A stretch of 64,000 bases of DNA from DTKD01 sp964494345 (GTDB taxonomy: Bacteria > Armatimonadota > UBA5829), in NCBI GenBank assembly GCA_964494345.1, contig CAZBSI010000005.1:124001-188000 (forward strand), written 5' to 3'. Below, piece after piece: positions 15,966 to 27,000 of the stretch (position 1 is the first letter of the stretch; each line of letters starts with the position of its first letter). The notes beneath the pieces were generated by a model, which saw only the letters and a list, made by a program, of their open reading frames with translations, was not told the origin of the DNA and made no database searches. A program made the position numbers and the translations under genes.

Positions 15966-16138
15966 AAGCGATCCAACAATCAGCGTAATAATCGTGAAGT
16001 GGCAATTTGTTTGACTTGTATTACCCAATCAATTTTTTCTAAAACGCATCCTGCGTCGGAGAACATTGTCCGGCCGCCTGACTTGTGGGGTATAAGTTAA
16101 GCTGGGTTATAAAGATATAAAGAGAACAGGGCACGATA

Positions 16139-17248
16139 TTGCAAAAGCAGCCTTATACAGTCGTCGAGATAAAACACCTGATAGTATTCGGAACACTGTT
16201 CGCCGCAGGGGTGTATGTGGTGATCAAGTTCTTTGCGGCTGTTGTCGGGTTTGTGATACTGTTTAGCATTGTGGCGCTGATTACGCTTATCGTCAGCCCT
16301 GTAATAACCTGGCTTGAAGAGCGAAAAGTGCCGCGATATTTTGGAACTGTGGCGCTGGCTCTTGTCGTTCTCGGTCTGCTGGCTTTGGCGGCCTGGTATA
16401 TCTATCCGATTCTCAGACGCCAGTTTATCGAACTGTTTCGTAGTTTGCCGGGTTATCTTAACGATATTGATCACTGGCTGGCCGATCATCTGGGCTTTTT
16501 AGGCTTCAAACACAAAACCACCGAACGCGCCACAAGCTCCATCGGCGCGTGGGCGGGGATGTCTCTGTCAGGGCTAAGCCTGCTCACCATGAGCGCGATC
16601 GAGGTTCTGGTGAGCATTGGAATTTTGTTTATAAGCACCATTTATGCGCTTGCCCAGCCCCGCACGATTCTTTTGCATTTTCTGCAGCTTATGGGCCCGA
16701 GAGCCAACACCGCAGCGGAAATACTCTTCAGATTGTCGACTCAGCTTCGCCGGTGGGCATACTCCGTAGCGGCCGGGATGTTCGCTGTCGGGTTTTTGAC
16801 GTGGGTAGCTCTAGGGCTAATTCTTCACCTGCCTTATGCACTGCCTTTTGCCGTTATTGCCGCGCTGCTGGAGATCGTGCCGATAATAGGCCCGGCTTTG
16901 GCCGGGGTGCCGCCAGCGTTGGTCGCCCTGGCTATTGATCCGCATTTGTTTTTTTGGGTGGTGATCGCGATCATAATCGTGCAGCAGATCGAAAATCATC
17001 TCATCGTTCCCCTTGTTATAGGTCACGGGGTGAGCTTGCATCCTGTCAGCGTGATGTTCGCCGTGACGGTGCTTGGCGCTTTGTTTGGAATAGCAGGGAT
17101 ATTTCTGTCGGTGCCAGCAGCGATTACCCTGAAGATTTTGATAGATGAGCTTTATCTCAAGCCGCGACAAGGCGGCTCAGTGCACATTATGGAGAAAGTA
17201 GAGATGATAATATCCGGCCGAGGTCGCCCTCCGCCTGAGGAGGAATGA
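16139..17248 (+). CDS. AI-2E family transporter (PF01594-type permease)
   Basis: 369-residue polytopic membrane protein. The arrangement is typical: two N-terminal helices ('IKHLIVFGTLFAAGVYVVIK'), 'SPVITWLEERKVPRYFGTVA', a long amphipathic central segment ('QFIELFRSLPGYLNDIDHWL') and C-terminal helices with 'VPIIGPALAGVPPALVALAI' and 'QQIENHLIVPLVIGHGVSLH'. The last two contain the conserved E-x-P-I-x-G-P and Q-x-I-E-x-x-x-x-x-P motifs. Members are pentameric transporters; some are Na+/H+ antiporters and TqsA exports autoinducer-2. The start is TTG at 16139, with AGG about nine bases upstream. It is divergent from the radical SAM gene across a 173-bp gap in which I see no other gene. Confidence 0.9.
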   Translation: MQKQPYTVVEIKHLIVFGTLFAAGVYVVIKFFAAVVGFVILFSIVALITLIVSPVITWLEERKVPRYFGTVALALVVLGLLALAAWYIYPILRRQFIELFRSLPGYLNDIDHWLADHLGFLGFKHKTTERATSSIGAWAGMSLSGLSLLTMSAIEVLVSIGILFISTIYALAQPRTILLHFLQLMGPRANTAAEILFRLSTQLRRWAYSVAAGMFAVGFLTWVALGLILHLPYALPFAVIAALLEIVPIIGPALAGVPPALVALAIDPHLFFWVVIAIIIVQQIENHLIVPLVIGHGVSLHPVSVMFAVTVLGALFGIAGIFLSVPAAITLKILIDELYLKPRQGGSVHIMEKVEMIISGRGRPPPEEE

Positions 17249-17253
17249 TAGTT

Positions 17254-17283
17254 GTAGGTGGCAATTTGGAAATTGCCACCTAC
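17254..17283. repeat. Family C palindrome acting as bidirectional terminator
   Basis: GTAGGTGGCAATTT and AAATTGCCACCTAC form a perfect 14-bp stem with a GG loop, between the convergent AI-2E and 233-aa genes. It is the same repeat family as at 8260 and 47635. There is no U-run on either side. Confidence 0.7.
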
Positions 17284-17326
17284 CAGGTCACGGTTCATAG
17301 ACCGTCATTTGCTAAAATCTGCAGAG

Positions 17327-18010
17327 TTACTTCTTTTTAGCGGGCTTCTCTGCGGTTTTGGCCTTCACGTCAGCCGGCGAGGTGGCCAGGATTTTCTCCG
17401 TCAGCGCCTGCACCGCTTTTCCGGTCGCCAGGCTGCGCAGCGAATCTTCGTCATCTGTGTCCTTGCCGTCCCCTGCCGTAGCAGCCACAAGGAACTCCTG
17501 GGTCACTTTGCCGCCCTCTGCGAGCACAAGGTCGGCTTTGAGAGTGATCTCTACCATCTTTTTTTCCCGATTGTAGTCGTAGCCTTCCACAGACCCGATT
17601 ATGTAGTAATCGGTGGAGAGGGCCTGTGCAAGCTTCTCTACTTTGGGTTTGTCGGTAGAGAATGGGGCTTTGGTATCCTGCTCCCGTATAAAGTTGTCGA
17701 ACATCGCCCGTTTAATCGGCGTAAGTCTCGCGTCATAAAGCAGCACAGAGTAGCCCTTGCTAGTCGACAAAGAATTGCGCAAATAGCCGGCAATGGTCTC
17801 GCCGTAGGTATCAGGCACAGCCGCCGCAGAGTCCGTGTCCCTATCAAACGGGAAGATGACCAGGGTATATTTGACCGTGGCCGCTGATTCCTGTTTTTTG
17901 GACTTAAACAGCCCGAACAACGCCGCCTCCGAGCCAGCCCCCGCTATGAGAGCGAACATAACGCAAAACGTAATGCACGCTAATATACGTCTCTTCCCCA
18001 CCTTAATCAT
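17327..18010 (-). CDS. Secreted CsgG/LpoB-fold-like protein, last gene of surface-protein operon
   Basis: Residues 1-30 form a Sec signal peptide ('MIKVGKRRILACITFCVMFA'). The mature part opens with 'KYTLVIFPFDRDTDSAAAVP' and 'ETIAGYLRNSLSTSKGYSVL', then 'VEKLAQALSTDYYIIGSVEG' and 'ITLKADLVLAEGGKVTQEF'. This strand-helix-strand order (a VxPF-N/D start, a helix, then 'aDyvi-GsV') is that of CsgG, GNA1162 and LpoB-type periplasmic proteins. The C-terminus is Lys/Ala-rich. An upstream ATG at 18028 exists, but its own codons supply the GGAGG 11 bases before the ATG at 18010, so the shorter 227-aa form is preferred. It is separated from the giant gene by a strong intercistronic hairpin. The function is inferred as envelope export or assembly. 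Confidence 0.7.
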   Translation of the reverse strand: MIKVGKRRILACITFCVMFALIAGAGSEAALFGLFKSKKQESAATVKYTLVIFPFDRDTDSAAAVPDTYGETIAGYLRNSLSTSKGYSVLLYDARLTPIKRAMFDNFIREQDTKAPFSTDKPKVEKLAQALSTDYYIIGSVEGYDYNREKKMVEITLKADLVLAEGGKVTQEFLVAATAGDGKDTDDEDSLRSLATGKAVQALTEKILATSPADVKAKTAEKPAKKK

Positions 18011-18043
18011 GCCGATGATGTCCTCCATAACACTAATTGAGAG

Positions 18044-18069
18044 GTGCGGCCCGGAGATCCGGGCCGCAC
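18044..18069 (-). other. Intercistronic 12-bp hairpin
   Basis: GTGCGGCCCGGA and TCCGGGCCGCAC pair perfectly with a GA loop, inside the gap between the 3763-aa gene and the 233-aa gene. There is no U-run on the minus strand, so it is more likely an mRNA stability or partial-attenuation element than a terminator. Confidence 0.65.
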
Positions 18070-18079
18070 TTATATGACG

Positions 18080-21000
18080 TTACTCCGGCGCAGGAGGAGG
18101 CATTTCCACAGCCTCCCCAGAGTTCATAGCCCCAACGGCCATGCTCTTGGTCGCACCGGTGAACACTCCGTTGAACGATGTGTTCGGGTCGATCTCCAGT
18201 TGGCAGTTCACATACGCCCTCACCCAGTAGCCTGACCAGGCTTTGAGCACTCTTTCCGAACCCGCCGCCTCAGCAACTTTAACATACTGTCGCTGGATCG
18301 GATCGTATCTCCAGGCATATCCGAGTATCCAACCCGCAACCGCCGCATCTGCAAGCGACTTGGTCTGGCCGAGATATGTCACTCGTAGATCATTCCACGG
18401 AATACCGACATCCTCTCTCGGATACAGCTCATATTTAACATAGACGCTGCTCGTCGACGCCGGTAACGGCTCGGTGAGTCGAATACTGCTGTCTCCCCGA
18501 CGATACGGCTGAGTCGCCATACCCGGCTGATAGTAGTTAGTGCCGGTCAGTGACGAGGTCAGATAGACCCCCAGCACCTTTCCGATCAGAGCCGGCTGGA
18601 CAGGTATGACCTTCCACTGGTCTATCGCTCCGCTGGACGCCTTGCCCACTCCACTCTGAGGAGCCGGAGGCTCGTCCGGAGCAGGGGTAGCCAACTGCGC
18701 ACCAGTCTTCCAGTTGAAGAAGATGTTTCCTACCTGGTTCCATCCAGTCGTCAACTGCACTGTGCTCGATTTGAGCAGCGGCAGCCTGGTCTCAGTATTC
18801 AATATCGGTGATCCACCAGCTCCAGTTTTCAGCGGATACGCCTGGGCTGCAACTTTGACCAGCCGATACTGAGAATGATAGTATCTCGGATCGCCGCCGA
18901 CCATCTCCTTTGCGACCGACGGATTATCCAGCGCAATCCAACCCTCGTCGACACTGCTCTGCGTGCCTACATAGCTGACCCAAACCTGAGTCGTGCCGAC
19001 CGGCAGGAAGCTCGTCAACGATATCTGACCATCTCCCGCACGGAACGGTGAGATAGCAGCACTGTGAACGTAGTAGTTGGTCCCTGTCTTCTGAGCGTTA
19101 GTATACACACCCAGAATATGCGAAGCATATACCGACATCGCCACTCGGTCAGTCAGCAGAGCAGTCGCGCTCAGCGTGTATACGTTGCCCAACGGCTCCG
19201 CAGCCGGGTATCCTGAACCCGGAGCGCCGGAGTTGCCCAGCTTCGGTTTTATCCATACCGCATCGCCAGGTTGCAGTTCAGGAACAGCGCCCATCTGGCC
19301 ATAGGAGTAATATTGGCCGGAGCGCGGATCCCATCTTACAACCCGCATCGCCAATGCTCGATCCCATCCAAACACAGCGCCCGGATTCTTATCGCCAATC
19401 AACATAGGCGGAGTGATCATATCGGCCAACGGCTCAGAGTTCTGCGGATTGCGCGGATCAACAACCGCGACAGTCCTGCTCGGCCCGCTGACAGCCACTC
19501 TGACCTGGTCGTTGTGTCCGTCAAACTCCGCATCAGTCTGCGCGCCGTCATACAGCGAGTCTCCCGGCCACGAAGCGTTCAGTACCCACTGCCCGCTCGC
19601 AGTAAGCGTTAGGCTCTTGCCAGTAATCAACGCCGGATCTACGAATCCGCCATAAGTAACCACGATATCTCCAATCCAGTTCTTAGGATTGGTGTCGTTG
19701 TCCTTACGTATATTATTCAGACTCGCGTTCAGAGAGACCGCGGTCGCATCAGGCTTGGTTACCTGAATGGTTATATTGTTTATATCAGAAGGCTGCTCGG
19801 TGGCAATGGTGTACGGGAAGTACATCTTGCCAGTGATCAGCACTTCCTGGCCGACGATTGAGCGGTCTGTGATAGCCTCGCCATCCCTGCCCATCAGTTC
19901 CAGTTTGAAGTAAGGCAGCATCAGGATCGGTCCAGCCTTGACAGCCACCAGCCCGGAAGCCGGAACCGCCGGCAGGTCGCCATCGGTCGCCCTGATCGAA
20001 TAGGTATGGTTGCCAGTGCCCAGGGTCCTTCCGGTTGTCCTGGCCTGGAACTCGACACCCTCCGGCAACGTGTAGTCTGGCAAAGTGACACCCGTCGTCA
20101 TCGGCAGTATCTTCTGAGTAGGCAACCCTTCATCAATGACTAGAGACAGCGCAGTCTGCCGCGCCCCGTTGGCGGCGATATAGACAGGCTCGTCGTTGTC
20201 CTCGTCCATATACCACGCACGATATACGAATGTATCGGATATCTTACCGGTCCCCGGTCCAAGCTGGCCATTAGGCATAAGCCTTCTGACCTCATAGTTC
20301 AGGATCACCGGAGCGGTGTTGGTATCTCGCCTCGTCACGGTCGGCCCCGCCAATGTATCAGCGTCCTGTATGCCATCGTGAGCGATGAATATGGTGTTAT
20401 AGGCTCCCGGCGGCAGATTGACGCTGCCATCGGGTTTTGCCACATCGACCGTACCCGTATAGAGCACTCCCACGGAGTAGTTCGGTGTCAGGTCGAGAGT
20501 AGTCATCGGAACAGTTATCATCACAGAAGGATCAGTTCTGTGCTTCAATATCACCTTGACAAAGCCACCGGCGGCCGGAGCCACATTGTCGCGGTCGGTG
20601 TACTTCACGGTGAACGTGAATGAAGCCGCACCGGACGTGTGGTCGACACTGCCGTTTGTCAGAGTCGGTTTATAGTTTACCTGAACCCTCTCAGGATTGG
20701 CAGAGGTACCGCTGCCGTAGTACTTTGTTACCTCATAGCCGTCAGAGGCCTCGAAGTGATACGGGTGAGTGCCCTCCGGCACGTCGGTCAAAGTCACTCC
20801 GAACGGCATACCTGAAATGTAGCTGCTGCCTGTTCCCATTGGCACAAGCTGCGAGGTGCGGCCAGTGTCGCTGAAGACCACCTGAACATAACCCTGCACG
20901 CCATCGTGATAGGTCGGCGGATCGCCGTCGGCGTCCTTATAATTGACCTTGAATGTAAGCGGTTCACCCGCGACGAAGATGCCGTGTATAGGCGCCTTTG

Positions 21001-24000
21001 CCGTCATCGGTTCAGGCGAGAAGTAATCGACATATACCGGAGGCCAGGGAACATACTTGACCACCAGGTTCGTGCCCGAAGCAATCGGCGTGCCCCACAG
21101 AGGAACCGTCGAAGCTCCCGGAGCCCATCCGCTGACATCCACCAGGTTGCTGGTGAAACCAACGTCCGCAGCAGTATATACCCCCACCACATAAGCAACG
21201 GCGTTCACGTTCGGAATCGGAACGTTATCAGTTCCGTTCGCAGTGGTCGCAATTGTCGCAGTAGTCGGTTTGTATTTAATGTATACGTCCGTAGTGCCAA
21301 TAGGCAGGCTCGCTGCCATAGTGATGCTGCCGTCTCCATTTAGATTCGGAGAGGCCGGCAGATGAGCCGTTCCTGTCAAACGCGGGTCTTTGCCGACATA
21401 TACAGCCGACACAGTCGCGATTGCCGAAGACACATCCGGAATCACCGTCAGCAGATCGGAAACGGTTCCGTGCTGAATAATCTCGTCATTGATCGACAGA
21501 GCCGGCAGATTTTTGCCAAGCTTTACCGGATCGCCGGTTGCCGGCGGGTTCGGCGTACTTGTAGCGTCGAAATAATCCACCTGATGTTCAGTAGCCAAAT
21601 GTGCATCGGCGTTAGCATTGACATGCACCCCAGTTACGCTCAGCAGTGCAGTGTAGTTAGACGGCTGAACTCTGGTAGGCGACAGAACCGTGGCGTACTG
21701 CTGCCTTGGCCCTCTATAGATTGTAGACGACCCTATTCTGGACAACACAGGTTTCTGGTTGCCCGAAGGAGTCGTGCTGACCACCGTAGGCCCATTCAAA
21801 TCGAGAACCGACGGGAACCTGACCATCTCCGAGTATGGATTCTTATTAAGGTACTCATCCATAGCCAGCAGCCACTGTGGCTTGGTCTCACGCGTTCTCG
21901 CGGTGAAGTGATATTTGTGAGCGCCTACCACAAGTTTCGGCACAGTGATCTTATAATCGATGCCCAGAGCGTAGTTCTGATCGGTAGGATTGACCTTAGA
22001 CATCAAGAGTCCATTGATCCTGAACTGCGCCAGTCGTGAGGCGCCGGTGACAGGATCCTTGGGGACTATGAGCTGGTCTGTCTCCAAATTCTCAGTCGCA
22101 ATGGTCAGCTTGTTGTATGTATTCGACTGAATCAAATACACTCGCAGATACGGCGACGACGAGATATCCGACCAGGTATCGCCGTTAGTGATCTGCATCA
22201 GCTTGCCGGCAAACTGATCCGTCGTCCAGTTCGGATCGACCAGGTTGCCTTCGGCGTCCGTGATCTTAACGACCATAACCCTCTTTCGAGAAGTCTCAAG
22301 CGGATCGGCTTCCAGCGCCACAATCGAACCTGTGACCGGCGGCGCCTGGTCATCGTTTACTGCGGCATCTACCCACAGCCTGGGCGCTCCGGATATCGGA
22401 ATCCCACTCAGCGGATCGCGCTGCGGATCGTAGAAATACGGCTGATCGTTGTCCGCATCTCTGAGCGTGACGGTATAGTCCACGCTATCTTTCGTGCTGA
22501 TGCCGCCAGTAGCCGGGTTCGGCGCTGCCGCTCCATTTGAGAGCTGCGGCGGATCGTTGACCCACGGTCCTTCGAGGTCGACGATGCTCAGCGTAGGCAG
22601 GCCTCTCTCAGCCTGATGCGCGCCGTTCTTATCGAACCACGCAAACGCCGCTCCGTCGGAAGCGACGAAGTGGTAGCTATGCGAACCTCCGGCCAGACTG
22701 CCGGAAGGCTTATATGTATAGACAGCGCCCACGTTATACAGCGGGGTTCCGGTGCTGATCGGCGTCATATCATAAGCGACACCGTCGATTACAACCCTGA
22801 CGTATTCCGGCATCTGCCCATTCGGGCCGTCGATGTCGGTGTATTTAACGCTGTAGATATACTGCGTGCTGCGCGCTCCGACCAGCGGAGTCACTTTACC
22901 TTCGGTCAGCTTCGGCAGCGAGTTCGGCAGCAGCTTCTTGGGCATTCTCTGGCCGAAGAAGTAGCTGACCTGAATCTTATCCAAAGGCTGCACCGGACTA
23001 TTGGCGTCGAATCGCAGCGTGCGGTTCCAGCGGTCGATGAAATACATCCCCTTCTGGTATGCCCGCGCGAATAGTTGACCAGTGCCCGCAGGCAGCTTGG
23101 TCGAAAGCCTCAGTTCCGGCGGATCGTCGTCGTAGACGTTGACCCTGCGCGGGTTAAAGTAGTTGATTCCGGACAGATCCGGCGACGTCCACACACCGAC
23201 CACACCACCGTCAATCGGCCTCGCCAATCCGCTTACAGGATCGAGCGAGTTGCCCAATATATTGATGCTGTCGACATATCGACCATCGGAGACAAAGAAC
23301 CAGTCTCCGCCGGTAGTCATCCGCGGGTTGATTGCCGGTTCGTCAAAATCGGTCAGCAACGGCTGTTGCGCAGTGCCAGTGAACAAGTGTGTATATCGGA
23401 TATCCGAATACTTGATCGTTACGTTGCGATCCTTAGGCTGATATGCGATTGTAACAGGCGCCGAAATCGTCTCCGGCAGTTGGCTGCCGAGATAGATGCT
23501 GCGGTCGCCCATCTTGAACGGGTTCAGCGTGCCGGTGTAGTAGTTGAGAGGATCGCCCTCGACATATACGCCCGTCACTTCGCCGATTTCGTCGAGCTTT
23601 CCAGCCTCAGACGGCTTAACCTGCCCGCGTGTAACTATCGTTGCCTCTGTGAATACATCCGGCAACTTAGCTGTCAGCTTAATATGGTTGTCTCCAGGGT
23701 TGAAGCCCTTGGCCCATATTTTCACGTAGACCGTGGTCACGTCTTCAGGCAGCTTCCTGGTAAGAGTTATCTGTCCGAGTTCGTTAGGCGTCCCCGGAGG
23801 ATAGTAAGCAATATAGAGCCTGCTCGGAAGCGGGTCGCTTGCCAGCGGTGCGTCAAGCTTCACCGGCTCGCCGTCTACTCCGGAATGAGCCAGGAGGTTG
23901 TAGGTATTCGGGAAGCCATCCGCATCAGGCTGCAGAAGATTTTCAGCCGGCGTAGCGGTCATCGACCTGTAAACGCCCTTGATGGAAACTATATCCATCG

Positions 24001-27000
24001 GGTTGACAGGCCACACGTAGCTGGTATCCAGCACATAAGCCTGCTGCCACTGATAGACATCCTTGTTCGCATTCTCAGAGAACCCAACCCCTTGATAGTA
24101 GTTTACGCCCAGCCCCTCGGGGTTGTCATAGACTCCCAGAACAGCGAACACCTCAGCAGGATCCATAACAACAACTTTGTCCGGCGCAGCGCCAGGGCCT
24201 ACGATTACACCGCCTTCTCGCACCACCGGCGGATCCAGCAGCGAAGGATCGTAGTAGTTGTCGTATTTATGATCCTGATCCGGGTTATCGAGCCAGTAGA
24301 CACCCTCGACCGAAGCGATATCTTCCGGGGAGGCAGGGGTGACATACCGCCCCGACGGCCTGCCTTCATACATCCCCACGCCGTCCATCAACAGCACTGC
24401 GTGGTCGAAGCTGCCGTCCGGATTCTCCACATCGGAGACGAAACCGTTCTTCTGGTCCGTCAACAGCAGCGGAGTCGGATTGGTTGCGAAGTTCTGGAAG
24501 ACCTCCGCATCACGCAGCATTCCGACAGGCTCTGGGTATTCGATCGCCAGTGGCCCGATGATCGGGGTATCCGCCTCAACCTTGAGCCAGACTTTGCCCG
24601 CCGGCACAGTGGAGCCCAGGGTGACAGCGTCTGTACTGCCCGCATAGTTTATCGGGGTGGTGACATAATTGGTCCCCGTAAGGTTCTCATTTGTGTAGAG
24701 ACCCAGAATAGTGATTATATCTCCGATCCTGTTCGGATCCGGATCAATTGTATTAGTAGCGTCAGCAAGAACAAGCTGCTTGGCGATAAGCGGACGAATG
24801 ACGTAGTGTGTCTCGTCGATTCGATCAGCATCCTGCAGCACGAAAGACCCGGCCGCGTCTGAGCGCAGATCATCATTAGAAGAACTGGCATAAGTCGCAT
24901 ATTGCGAGCCATCGTGTGCCGTAAACGCATAGTAGTATTGGATCGCCGATGATGTCGGCATATAGGTCATATAAACCTGTCCGGTCGGCGGATTCGGCAG
25001 GGCCTTGCCCAGGCGAATCGACAAATCGCCACTAACAAACGGTTTAGCGGTACCCGCATAGAAGTTGGTATTTGTCGGATCGCCTTCCATGAACACGCCG
25101 TAGACAGCGGCAATATCCTTAGACGGCACGCCGACAGGTGTTACGTTCAGCGTGTCGTTCATAGTCACGTTGCCGCGCTCCAGCACCGCAGCATCCGGTG
25201 CGCCCAAACGTGTCTGGAAATAGTAGTCAGCCCCGTCGCTATATACCGTGTCCGACGGATCGGACGGTACCATCGTGTTGCCGGCGTCCCAGATGACGTT
25301 TTTGACCTTGGAAGCGCTATCAGGCACGGTCTTATCGCCAACCTGCAATCGCCCGATGAACAACTTGACCATCGCCGGCGGGTCGTTATCCTTATCACGA
25401 TAATTAACCTTAAACGTCCACAGCGTAGCCGCGTTCGCGGTACCGTCTGCAGAGGTCACAGAGCCTTTGCTCAGAGTCGGCGCAACATTGCCGGAGATAA
25501 CCGGCCCCGACTTCCAACCCTCAGGTGCGCGGGTGGTCTCGCCTTTGCGCCTGTCATTAGGATCGTCAGAACGGCCCCAGTCGTCCGTGAACTCAACATA
25601 GAACCGCCTGGTGCCCGTCTCAAGCGCCAGATTTCCCAAAGAAGCCGTATCGAGCAGATAATCCACTCCGGTTTTGTAAAGCTCTGAATTGTCTGCCGTC
25701 GGGTTGAGCTTGTATTTGGGATCAACATACATATCGAACGTGCGCTTGTCTCCCGCGGCGTTCACTTCAATAACGAGTTTAGCGGAATGGACGCGCTGTC
25801 CGTCAGCGTCGGAATAGGTGGCGCGGAAGACGAAATTGGTGCCTTCCTTGCCAGTGCTCGGCGTAACCGACAAGTTGGTGATCTTCGGAGCGCTGTTGAC
25901 ATACGGCCCCGGAGCGAAGTCGTTGTCATAATAGTCTTCCGCAGCATAATCGGAAGCCAGGCTCTCTGTCGGATGCCACCAGTCGAAAATCCCCCTGTTA
26001 TCATACTCAAACTTGTCCGGTCTTACAGGCCAGCGAACTTTATGCTCGCCGTCATAAGCCGTAAAGTAGTAGGTATGCGGGCCGGCGGGCAGATTGGCAG
26101 TGCCGCTCTGCAGAGTATACTCATACCAGACTCCTATGCGATAATCTTTCACAGTCTGGCCAGGTGTCGGCAGCATAGAGTAAGCCTTATAAGTATGCTG
26201 TGGGGTGTCTCCCGATTTCTCAGAAGCATTGTTTACCCACAACTGAATAGAGATCGGAGGCTTGTTATCTATCTGTTTATATAGAATACGGAAGACGTTG
26301 GTGTCCTTACTGAATGAACCGGATGTCTCCGCACGCTGCGCAACTGTTCCGCCGCCTCTTGACCCGGGCAGAAGCGGATTGACAGCGAACCTGTAAGGAG
26401 ACAGTGTGCCGAAGAATCGGCCCCAGCCGTATTTGGCGTCGTCATAACGAACATCCATAGCGTCAAACGACGGCATAAGCAGTTCGCAGGAGACTCGCGG
26501 GTGTTCATCGCAAGCGTATTGATAAGGATAATCCCTGCCTGCTTCAAATTTACCCGGCGCACGCACTGGTCGGTCTACATAGATAGTAGAGTCATAGGGC
26601 GTAGTTCCGCTTGAGCTATACCTGCGGTATTTGGCCCGATCAACATCGGGATAGTTCGTAACAACTCTCTGAGCGGACGGGTCCAGGCCAGTGCTGCTGT
26701 AGTATCCGCCAGTCTGTCCCCATTCCTGAAGCCCTGTCTTGCTGAGCGGGTCGCCCGGTTTCATCTTTCGAGAGTTCTGATATTCAAACGGGAATCTCCC
26801 ATTTTCGAACTTCAGAGAGTCGTCCGAACAGGCAAAGAAGTAGTGATATGTGCCACAAGCCAACGACTGATACAGCTCGTTGTCGTCGTATGTGCCGTCA
26901 GGACGCATCATAGTTCGGGCCTGGAATGGCCACTTTAAACCTAGTTGCGAACCGCTAATACCGATCGTATTGTGAGGGATTATTCTGTATATGTAGACGT

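Noticed and set aside
23075..24862. 595-residue open frame on the plus strand opposite the giant gene
   Set aside because: It has no ribosome site, no recognisable domain and an Arg/His/Gln-rich composition typical of an antisense shadow of the beta-rich 3763-aa protein. The same applies to the long plus-strand frames at 25787-26284, 28190-28693 and 30529-31413.
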